Shown here in pieces: positions 16,106 to 22,951 of a stretch of DNA of 41,785 nt; positions within the stretch are counted from its first letter, which is position 1, and each line of letters starts with the position of its first letter. The notes under the pieces were generated by a model, which was not told where the DNA came from, made no database searches, and saw only the letters and a program-made list of their open reading frames with translations. Origin of the DNA: CAG-307 sp964524125 (GTDB taxonomy: Bacteria > Bacillota_I > Bacilli_A > Acholeplasmatales > Anaeroplasmataceae); contig CAZGBY010000005.1 of assembly GCA_964524125.1 (NCBI GenBank), positions 1 through 41,785 of the forward strand, in the 5' to 3' direction. A program made the translations under genes and the position numbers.

Positions 16106-16917
16106 ACTGCAAGAGGTAATTTAAAGGAATAATTAATATTTTCAGGTCCTATAAATGAAAGTTCATTACAACATAAACGAAGAAGTCCTTTAGTATTACC
16201 ATATAAGTCATCTCCTAGAATAGGATGAGATATACTTGCTAAATGAATTCTTATTTGATGTGTTCTACCTGTATGTAAGATACATTTAAGTAATGTAGAA
16301 TCTTCATATCTTTTTAAAACTTCAAATGATGTAATAGATTCTTTACCAGCATTTGAAATTATTCTTTTTATAGAATCATCAACTTTTAAAATAGGTTTAT
16401 TTATAATAAAAGTATCTTCTTTAATTATTCCAATAGCTTTTGCATAATATATTTTATGCATAGATGAATGATTTTTATTCAAAAAAAGTGCAGTTTCTTT
16501 ATTTAAAGCTACTAAAACTAAACCAGATGTTTTATTATCTAGTCTTGTAATAATATGAATAGTATTTAATTTATTGTTTTTAAATAAATAGGTATAAATA
16601 GCATTATATAAACTTTTTTGAGGTTCTAATTTTGATGGAATAGTATTTAAATTTGCAGGTTTATTTACAATCATAAAATTAAAATCTTCATATATTATAT
16701 CAAGACTTAAATCATATAGAATTTCTTCTTTTTGATATGTGCTTTCAAATTCTATTTTAATTAAATCTCCATTATATACTTGTTCATGATTTTTAATTAT
16801 TTCATTATTTTTATAAAAGATAGCATTTTGCCTTTTTAAATATCTTACATATTTTTTTGAATATTCATTTATTAAGGCATCTTTTAAAATCATATTACCT
16901 TTTACAATAAATTCCAT
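16090..16917 (-). CDS. RluA-family pseudouridine synthase
   Basis: 275 aa. An S4-like N-terminal RNA-binding part (about 10-60) is followed by the RluA catalytic domain. The catalytic Asp is D127 in RLDNKTSGLVL, and LLKCILHTGRTHQIRIHLA and HPILGDDLYG are further family signatures. It isomerises specific uridines in rRNA or tRNA; the exact site (RluD-, RluC- or YjbO-like) cannot be told by eye. ATG 16917 follows AGGAAG. First gene of the operon with the VTT and DUF1540 genes. It ends in TGA, which shows UGA is a stop here. Confidence 0.9.
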   Translation of the reverse strand: MEFIVKGNMILKDALINEYSKKYVRYLKRQNAIFYKNNEIIKNHEQVYNGDLIKIEFESTYQKEEILYDLSLDIIYEDFNFMIVNKPANLNTIPSKLEPQKSLYNAIYTYLFKNNKLNTIHIITRLDNKTSGLVLVALNKETALFLNKNHSSMHKIYYAKAIGIIKEDTFIINKPILKVDDSIKRIISNAGKESITSFEVLKRYEDSTLLKCILHTGRTHQIRIHLASISHPILGDDLYGNTKGLLRLCCNELSFIGPENINYSFKLPLAVWMKD

Positions 16918-16942
16918 AATATCTACTTCCTATCTTTATACA

Positions 16943-16978
16943 TTTAAAATGCACTGAAAACTCACAGTGCATTTTAAA
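16943..16978 (-). terminator. Terminator of the amino-acid ABC operon
   Basis: 14-bp perfect inverted repeat (16943-16956 with 16965-16978), 8-base loop, with A/T runs at both stem bases. It lies directly after the ATPase stop. Confidence 0.75.
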
Positions 16979-16990
16979 CGTTGTATAATA

Positions 16991-17881
16991 TTATAAAACA
17001 CTTTTCAAGAATTCTTGAAGTCTTGGATGTTTTGGATTATCAAATATTTCTTGTGGTGTACCTTCTTCTGCAATAACACCTTCATGCATAAAAATTACTT
17101 TATCAGATATTTCTTTTGCAAATGACATTTCATGAGTTACAATTACAATAGTCATACCTTTATTTGCAAGTGATTTAATTACATCAAGTACACCTTTTAC
17201 CATTTCAGGGTCTAGTGCTGAAGTTGGTTCATCAAATAACATTACATCAGGATTCATAGCCATTGCACGAACAATCGCAAGACGTTGTTTCTGACCTCCA
17301 GATAGCTTTAATGGTTTAACATCAGCTTTATCTTCAAGACCTACTGTTTTAAGTAATTCAAGAGCTAATTTATCAGCTTCTTCTTTTGACATCTTACCAA
17401 TTTGAGTAGGTGCAAGTGTAATATTATCCTTACAAGACATATGTGGAAATACATTAAAATGTTGGAAAACCATACCCATTTTTTGTCTGTGGATATTAAT
17501 ATTCTTATCGTTATATTTTTTCTCAATCGCATCAGCTTTTTTAGCTTGATGAAGTTTAGCTTTAAGCATAATATATTTTTCATCATGATTTAACTCATTT
17601 TTAGTTTTACCTAAAACATATTCTTCTATTTCTTTTTTTATAAATAGAGTTTGTGATGAAAATAATACATTTCCTTCAAATTTAATTTCACCAGCACTTG
17701 GTTTATCAAGTAAATTAAGACATCTTAAAAAAGTAGATTTACCTGAACCCGATGCGCCAATAATAGATACAACTTCACCTTTTTTAATTACTTGATTAAC
17801 ACCTTTTAAAACTTCAAGTTTTCCAAAATGTTTATGAAGGTTGTTAACTTCTAGAATAATTTCATTATTTATATTTTTCAT
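16991..17881 (-). CDS. Polar amino-acid ABC transporter ATPase with internal insertion
   Basis: 296 aa, about 50 longer than GlnQ/ArtM relatives. Walker A GASGSGKS (42-49), Q-loop Gln 140, signature LSGGQKQR (193-200), Walker B VMLFDEP (213-219) and switch His in VTHEMS are intact. The added length is a Lys/Glu-rich helical insertion at about 75-128, between the early beta strands and the Q-loop, where family members have only a short turn. ATG overlaps the TAA of the permease gene (TAATG). With the fused binding protein/permease upstream it forms a full importer. It shares that gene's leader RNA control. Confidence 0.92.
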   Translation of the reverse strand: MKNINNEIILEVNNLHKHFGKLEVLKGVNQVIKKGEVVSIIGASGSGKSTFLRCLNLLDKPSAGEIKFEGNVLFSSQTLFIKKEIEEYVLGKTKNELNHDEKYIMLKAKLHQAKKADAIEKKYNDKNINIHRQKMGMVFQHFNVFPHMSCKDNITLAPTQIGKMSKEEADKLALELLKTVGLEDKADVKPLKLSGGQKQRLAIVRAMAMNPDVMLFDEPTSALDPEMVKGVLDVIKSLANKGMTIVIVTHEMSFAKEISDKVIFMHEGVIAEEGTPQEIFDNPKHPRLQEFLKSVL

Positions 17882-19353
17882 TATTGTGACAACCTCTTTT
17901 CAAAATAATTTATTAATTTAGATAAACTAAATGTTAAAATAAAGTAAATAACAGCTATTATTATATAAGGTGTAAGTGCATCATATGATGTACCTGTAAT
18001 AATAGTTTTTACAGTCATTAAATCTCCAACATAGAATGTAGACGCAAGGGAAGTTTCCTTAATTAATACAACAAACTCATTTGCAAGTGATGGTAATATA
18101 TTCTTAATTGCTTGAGGAATTATTACTTTAATCATAGCTTTAGGATAAGACATACCAAGAGAACGAGCCGCTTCCATTTGTCCTTTATCTACAGCATTAA
18201 TACCAGAACGGAAGATTTCTGCTTGATAAGCTGCACTATTAATTACAAGTGCAATAACACAAGTTAAAAACTTTGATGTGCCTCTTGGCATTAATAAGAA
18301 AATTACAGTAAGTTGTAATAGAAGTGGTATACCACGAATTACTTCAATATATATTTTAGATATAGTATTTAATATCTTATTTTTAGAAATATTCATCAAA
18401 CATAAGCCTATACCAAATAATGATGCAAATAAAACTCCTAAAAATGATAGTGCTAAAGTAATTCCTAACCCTTTCATGAATTCACCAAAGTATCCTGTAA
18501 ACATCTTCCAAGCTTTTACTAAAATGAAATCATTATCTACTATTCCTTCTAAAGCTTTATCTCCTAATTCTTCTTTTAAAGCTACTGATTCATCTAACCA
18601 TTTAGAATATAAATTTTGTTCTACTACCTCATTTATGATTTCATTAACTTGACTTATAAGTTCTGTATTTCCTTTTTTTGCAAGTATATATAAACCAGTA
18701 TCATCTGATAGAAAATCATCATCAAGTTTAATAATTAAATCATCATTTAAGGCTTCATAAGCTTTTGATGATATTGCAATTGCGTCTATTTTTTTAGCTT
18801 TTAAATATGTAACCATTTCAGTAATAGTTGAATATTTTTCAATATTAGCATTTTTTAGTTGTTCTATTGCAAGTCCTTCTTGGACAGAATCACTTTGAGC
18901 ACCTACTTTTATTGAACTATTATTTATTGAATCTAGTGTTTTATATCCTTGTTCATAAAATGATTTAAGTACAATTACGATTTGATCTCCATCACCATCA
19001 TCATAATAACTATTTGACATTTCATAATTTTGGGCTCTTTCTTCTTTATAAGTAAAACCTGAAATCGCAAGTTCATCTTTTCCATTTTGAACATTAATTA
19101 ATGTTTGATCAAAACTCATTGCGTCTATATATACTTCTTTATTTAATTTCTTTCCTATATATTTTGCAAGTGTAATATCTGCACCAACATATTGATCTTG
19201 ACCTTTTTTTGTAGAATCTATAAATTCATATGGAGCATAATCTGGTGATGTTGCGATATATAATTTATTATTAGAACATGATGTTGTAAGTAAACATACA
19301 CTTAGTGCAATAAATAAGCTTAAGAATATAGTTAATAGTTTCTTAATTTTCAT
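17881..19353 (-). CDS. Fused substrate-binding lipoprotein and permease of a polar amino-acid ABC importer
   Basis: 490 aa. Lipoprotein signal with Cys 26 (LLTTSC), then a SBP_bac_3 domain (about 30-255: IATSPDYAPYEF, the family's YVGADITLAKYIG, LAISGFTYKEER). A HisM-type permease follows (about 285-490), with the EAA loop EAARSLGMSYPKAMIKVIIPQA. Fusion of receptor and channel is common in Firmicutes amino-acid importers. The substrate is unknown; the Arg-rich mini-ORF upstream makes basic amino acids a reasonable guess. AAGGAGAG precedes ATG 19353. Expression is probably set by the structured leader at 19450-19690. Confidence 0.92.
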   Translation of the reverse strand: MKIKKLLTIFLSLFIALSVCLLTTSCSNNKLYIATSPDYAPYEFIDSTKKGQDQYVGADITLAKYIGKKLNKEVYIDAMSFDQTLINVQNGKDELAISGFTYKEERAQNYEMSNSYYDDGDGDQIVIVLKSFYEQGYKTLDSINNSSIKVGAQSDSVQEGLAIEQLKNANIEKYSTITEMVTYLKAKKIDAIAISSKAYEALNDDLIIKLDDDFLSDDTGLYILAKKGNTELISQVNEIINEVVEQNLYSKWLDESVALKEELGDKALEGIVDNDFILVKAWKMFTGYFGEFMKGLGITLALSFLGVLFASLFGIGLCLMNISKNKILNTISKIYIEVIRGIPLLLQLTVIFLLMPRGTSKFLTCVIALVINSAAYQAEIFRSGINAVDKGQMEAARSLGMSYPKAMIKVIIPQAIKNILPSLANEFVVLIKETSLASTFYVGDLMTVKTIITGTSYDALTPYIIIAVIYFILTFSLSKLINYFEKRLSQ

Positions 19354-19378
19354 ATTATTACTCTCCTTTTAATTATAA

Positions 19379-19429
19379 TTATTTATTTTCTTTATTAATT
19401 AGAATATATAAATTACATCGTCGTCGCAT
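19379..19429 (-). CDS. 16-codon leader ORF, MRRRCNLYILINKENK
   Basis: A short frame just after the leader terminator, with a strong site AGGTGAT six bases before its ATG. Codons 2-4 are all CGA, an Arg codon that looks uncommon in this AT-rich window, followed by Cys. It ends 25 nt before the binding-protein ATG, and its stop precedes that gene's own AAGGAGAG. It may be a leader peptide that senses charged tRNA-Arg. It could also be chance, but the ribosome site argues against that. Confidence 0.5.
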   Translation of the reverse strand: MRRRCNLYILINKENK

Positions 19430-19449
19430 TTAAATCACCTTTCTTTATT

Positions 19450-19480
19450 AAAAAAAATAGACCCAACTTAAGTTAGGTCC
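19450..19480 (-). terminator. Leader terminator of the amino-acid ABC operon
   Basis: 10-bp stem (19470-19479 with 19460-19469, one G-U) followed on minus by TATTTTTTT. It lies upstream of the coding region, so it acts as an attenuator. Its 5' arm can instead pair with 19509-19514. Confidence 0.8.
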
Positions 19481-19684
19481 ACATAATGCATAACATTAAA
19501 AGATGTCGCCTAACATAATTTTAATTATATACATAATTATGAGTTAGCCAGGCTAGACATAATTATACTCAAGTCTTTCGACTATCTTTGCAATATAAAT
19601 TAAAAAAACCTATTTCTAGGTTTCTATATTAAATATACTCAAGGAATATATCCTATCTTGGAAACCTAAATCTTTTTAATTTAT
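19450..19684 (-). promoter_or_regulatory. Candidate cis-regulatory RNA with two related modules
   Basis: Between promoter and terminator lie two similar folds. Module 1 (19670 to 19614): a 10-bp closing helix, a hairpin AGGA/TCCT and a hairpin TATAT/ATATA. Module 2 (19589 to 19499): closing helix AAAGAT/ATCTTT, hairpin AGTC-GAAA-GACT and a helix ATAATTATG/CATAATTAT. Both share AAGAT before the small hairpin and TTGAGTATA after it. GTTAGG (19514-19509) can pair with CCTAAC (19477-19472) in the terminator arm, giving an antiterminator. The sequence lacks the signatures I know for lysine, glycine, SAM, glutamine or T-box leaders. Ligand unknown. Confidence 0.6.
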
Positions 19685-19690
19685 GTGTTA

Positions 19691-19718
19691 ATAATATCAC
19701 TAATAAAAAATATGTCAA
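19691..19718 (-). promoter_or_regulatory. Promoter of the amino-acid ABC operon
   Basis: TTGACA (19713-19718), 16-bp spacer, TATTAT (19691-19696); start near 19684. A cre-like sequence AGAAAACGCTTTTA (12 of 14 to the CcpA consensus) lies just upstream near 19732-19745. Otherwise 19719-19789 shows nothing. Confidence 0.75.
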
Positions 19719-19789
19719 TACTTTTTTAAATAAAAGCGTTTTCTTTACTAATTTTGGATAAAATACGAAAATACAATTGCAAAGATAAT

Positions 19790-19821
19790 AATAAGTAGCA
19801 TTTATATAAACACTACTTATT
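19790..19821 (-). terminator. Hairpin at the end of rnhB
   Basis: Stem AATAAGTAG / CTACTTATT (19790-19798 with 19813-19821) with an inner TTTATATAAA stem. It overlaps the rnhB stop. The U-tail is poor, so it may mainly protect the 3' end. Confidence 0.45.
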
Positions 19822-20482
19822 AATTATTATTTTCTTCTTCATTAAATAAATCTAAACTTAATTGTTTAGTATAAAATTTCTTTACAGGTGAAAAACTTTT
19901 TCTATGAATCTCACAAGGACCTAACTTATCTAAAGCTTGTAAATGTTCTTTGGTACAATATCCTTTATGTTTTTTAAATCCATAACCAGGATATTTTACA
20001 TCCATTTTATCCATAAATTCATCTCTTGTAACTTTAGCTACAATTGATGCAGCACCAATAGACGCAGAAATGGCATCTCCATGGATAATAGATGTATGTG
20101 GAATACTTAATTCTTTAAGTGGCATTGCATCGATTAAAACATGTTCAGGTTTAACTTTTAGATTACTTATAGCTTCAATCATTCCTTTTTTAGTAGCTTC
20201 ATAAATATTTATTTCATCAACTATTTTTTCATCAATAAAAGAAACACTTACAGAAATAGCTTCTTCAAGAATTATTTTATATAATTCATTTCTTTTTTTC
20301 TCAGAAAGTTTTTTTGAATCATCAATACCTTTTATTCTACTATTAATGGGCATAATTACTGCAGCTACTACAACTGGACCAGCTAAAGGGCCACGACCAA
20401 CTTCATCACAACCTGCAATATAAGTTATTCCTTGATCTTCAAGTTCTTCTTCATATTGATATAAATTCTTAATTGTTTTCAT
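19820..20482 (-). CDS. rnhB: Ribonuclease HII
   Basis: Cleaves RNA in RNA-DNA hybrids and single ribonucleotides in DNA. 220 aa with the type 2 RNase H active site: D26-E27 in CDEVGRGPLAGP, further acidic residues in GIDDSKKLS and in LIDAMPL, and KVTRDEFM with Gly-rich YPGYGFKKHKGY. ATG 20482 lies 14 nt inside the rbgA 3' end, as in Bacillus where the two genes are neighbours. AGAGGAACC precedes it. Confidence 0.96.
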   Translation of the reverse strand: MKTIKNLYQYEEELEDQGITYIAGCDEVGRGPLAGPVVVAAVIMPINSRIKGIDDSKKLSEKKRNELYKIILEEAISVSVSFIDEKIVDEINIYEATKKGMIEAISNLKVKPEHVLIDAMPLKELSIPHTSIIHGDAISASIGAASIVAKVTRDEFMDKMDVKYPGYGFKKHKGYCTKEHLQALDKLGPCEIHRKSFSPVKKFYTKQLSLDLFNEEENNN

Positions 20483-21353
20483 AAGGTTCCTCTAACGTCA
20501 TTCTTCCAATTCTATTACTTCTTATATCATTAATTACAAGGGTGAATACTCTTTCATAATCATATTCTCCACCTTTTAATAAACATCCTCTTTTCTTAGC
20601 AATTAAAGTAGCTACCTTCATACCATCTAAATCATCTGATAGGTCAACATCAGGTAAATTATATCTTTCCATTAAAAATTGAGGATATTTTTTTTCAATT
20701 ATTCTTAATGCATATAAAGTAACTAAATGAAGATCTACTATTTCATCTTTAATTGAACCACAAATAGATAACTTAATACCTACATCTTGAGATTCAAATT
20801 TAGGCCATAAAATACCTGGAGTATCTAAAAATTGTAATGAATCTGATATTTTCAACCAAGTTTGATTTTTAGTAACACCTGGCTTATCACCTGTTTTAGC
20901 AACTTTTTTCTTTGCCATATAATTTATAAATGTAGATTTACCTACATTTGGTATACCAACTACTAAAGCTCTAATATTTTTATTAACTAAGCCTTTTTTA
21001 GCAAGCGACTGTAATTTATCTTTTAATATATCTTTAATAAATGGCTGAATTTGTTTCATATTATATCCAGATATAGAATCAATATCTAAAGCATAAGTGT
21101 TATCATTTGTTAAATATGAAATCCAATTTTGAGTTTTTTTATTATCAGCTAGTGTAGCTTTATTAAGTAAAATTAATCTTGGTTTATTTTTTAAAATATC
21201 ATCAATCATTGGATTTTTACTTGATGATGGTATTCTTGCGTCTCTAAGTTCTAAAACAATATCAACTAAAGGTAAAACTTCTGTAATTTCTCTTTTAGCT
21301 TTAGCCATATGTCCTGGATACCAATGAATATTTAATGATGTATTATCAGGCAT
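20469..21353 (-). CDS. rbgA: Ribosome biogenesis GTPase A (circularly permuted)
   Basis: 294 aa, assists late 50S assembly. The permuted order G4-G5-G1-G2-G3 is plain: NKATLAD first, then GIPNVGKST, the GDKPGVTKNQTW switch and DTPGILWP. It starts with the family signature IHWYPGHMAKAKRE. The G4 motif is NKAT instead of NKAD; the Asp that recognises guanine is replaced by Thr (codon ACA read directly). AGGAAGTGAT precedes ATG 21353. Overlap with rnhB shows co-translation. Confidence 0.95.
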   Translation of the reverse strand: MPDNTSLNIHWYPGHMAKAKREITEVLPLVDIVLELRDARIPSSSKNPMIDDILKNKPRLILLNKATLADNKKTQNWISYLTNDNTYALDIDSISGYNMKQIQPFIKDILKDKLQSLAKKGLVNKNIRALVVGIPNVGKSTFINYMAKKKVAKTGDKPGVTKNQTWLKISDSLQFLDTPGILWPKFESQDVGIKLSICGSIKDEIVDLHLVTLYALRIIEKKYPQFLMERYNLPDVDLSDDLDGMKVATLIAKKRGCLLKGGEYDYERVFTLVINDIRSNRIGRMTLEEPYENN

Positions 21354-21379
21354 TTTATCACTTCCTATAAATTGTTAAC

Positions 21380-22024
21380 TTAACAATTATTTGATTTCTT
21401 TATTGGATGTCTTATTACTGTTTTTAATTTACTAACATCACATTTTCTGGGATCACTTAAATATATTTCATGATGAAATCTTTCATCAGTTATATCAAGT
21501 TCATAACCATTTTCTTTTATATATTCATGCATTAATTTAACTGTTTTTGGCTCATCATCATAAGAACCTATGTGCAAGCATTGTATACATAATCCTTCAT
21601 CATAAGTTAAAAATTCTACTCTTGAAAAATCTTGGTTTTTCTTCTTTGTAGCTTCACAAATAGCCCAATCAAAATCTTTTTTAGTAACAAAATCTGGTAA
21701 TCTAATAATAGATATAAAGTGCATAGCATTTTTATTATTATAATCAATACTACCTTTTAATCCTTCTTGCCACCAAAATCCTTCAAGTGGAGGAACTACA
21801 TACTCAAAAAAACCATCAATTTTATGAGTGCCTTTATAACTCATTTTTATTGTATAAGCAATAGTATATAATAAACCTATTGTTTTTTGATAATCGCTAT
21901 TTTCTAAATTAGGATTTCCTGTACCTCTAACCGCTAAAAAATTCATTCTAGGAATTTCTATTATACTAGGTTTATTTTTAGGCATATAAAATTCTTTATA
22001 TTCTTTTTTATAATCAAAAGCCAT
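21380..22024 (-). CDS. GyrI-like small-molecule-binding domain protein
   Basis: 214 aa, a stand-alone GyrI-like/AraC effector-binding fold of the Lin2189-type (YKKEYKEFYMPKNKPSIIEIPRMNFLAVRGTGNPN, here seen at about 8-42, and GFFEYVVPPLEGFWW). A C-terminal segment HHEIYLSDPRKCDVSKLKT is typical of the group. No DNA-binding domain is present, so it is a small-molecule binder or hydrolase rather than a regulator. Ligand unknown. It lies 26 bp ahead of rbgA on the same strand and may share its transcript. Confidence 0.85.
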   Translation of the reverse strand: MAFDYKKEYKEFYMPKNKPSIIEIPRMNFLAVRGTGNPNLENSDYQKTIGLLYTIAYTIKMSYKGTHKIDGFFEYVVPPLEGFWWQEGLKGSIDYNNKNAMHFISIIRLPDFVTKKDFDWAICEATKKKNQDFSRVEFLTYDEGLCIQCLHIGSYDDEPKTVKLMHEYIKENGYELDITDERFHHEIYLSDPRKCDVSKLKTVIRHPIKKSNNC

Positions 22025-22111
22025 ATTACCACATCATTTCGTTATTTATTTTATTTTTTTATTAATGTCATTAATTTCAAAATCTAATTTTATTGAATGA
22101 CTTTTAGTTAT

Positions 22112-22948
22112 TTAATAATTAATATTCTTCTTAGGAACACCAAAACTTCCACCTTTAGAATAATATCTAAATATTACTTTACCTTCAACATCAGAATTTA
22201 AAATTGCACCAATTACTCTTGAATCAGTAGAGTGATTTCTATTATCTCCCATTACTATAGAATATCCAGAAATTACTTTACCATTATCATCAAGAATAGA
22301 TGTATTATTTTTAGTAAAAGTAGTCATTGTTTCATATTGATATAATGATATATCATATGCAACAATTTCATTGTTTACATATAAATTAGTATTTTCATAA
22401 TAAACAGTATCACCCGATGTCGCAACTACTCTTTTAATATAAAAAGTTTCTTCTTTTGAATAATTAGAATAATTCTCATTAATATTAATAATAACTACAT
22501 CATCAGTTTTAACTTCATATCCTATATGCCAAACAAGTAATTTATCATTATTATAAAAAGTTGATTCCATTGATATTCCTGAAACTTCAGTTGGTACAAA
22601 TATAAACATAACAATAAATAATAAAATATTAATTGTAAGTAGACAAAATGATAATGTATCATATATTGAATATATTTTAAATATAGGAGGCAAATACTCT
22701 TCTATATACAAATATTTAAAATAAAGATGAAATGCCCATATAATAATTGCTGACATACAAAGGATTACATAAAATACTAATGGTGAAATAAATGCTAAAT
22801 TATTAATATCATTAATTAATAATAAAGATATTAATAAAATAATGATTAATATAATAAACTTAATTAAAGAATTAATAGATGAATATTTTTTAACTTTAGG
22901 AATTACACTGCTATCTTTTTTTAATATTCTTTTTCTTACAGATGGCAT
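22112..22948 (-). CDS. lepB: Signal peptidase I with extended N-terminal membrane region
   Basis: Cleaves signal peptides outside the membrane. 278 aa, with about four N-terminal membrane segments (31-116), more than the single one of Bacillus SipS. The catalytic Ser is S126 in SGISMESTF and the general-base Lys is K172 in FYIKRVVATSGD; box E is GDNRNHSTDSRVIG. It starts 3 nt after the ftsK stop, with GAGAGGAA before the ATG, so it is co-transcribed with ftsK and the one-TM gene. Substrates probably include secreted proteins of this strain; the lipoproteins here use another peptidase. Confidence 0.93.
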   Translation of the reverse strand: MPSVRKRILKKDSSVIPKVKKYSSINSLIKFIILIIILLISLLLINDINNLAFISPLVFYVILCMSAIIIWAFHLYFKYLYIEEYLPPIFKIYSIYDTLSFCLLTINILLFIVMFIFVPTEVSGISMESTFYNNDKLLVWHIGYEVKTDDVVIININENYSNYSKEETFYIKRVVATSGDTVYYENTNLYVNNEIVAYDISLYQYETMTTFTKNNTSILDDNGKVISGYSIVMGDNRNHSTDSRVIGAILNSDVEGKVIFRYYSKGGSFGVPKKNINY

Positions 22949-22951
22949 TTA

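Noticed and set aside
19450..19690. T-box or lysine riboswitch
   Set aside because: GTGGACC near the terminator only loosely resembles the T-box core and lacks the GGTGGNACC order. The AGAGGTGC core of the lysine class is absent. A model search is still needed.
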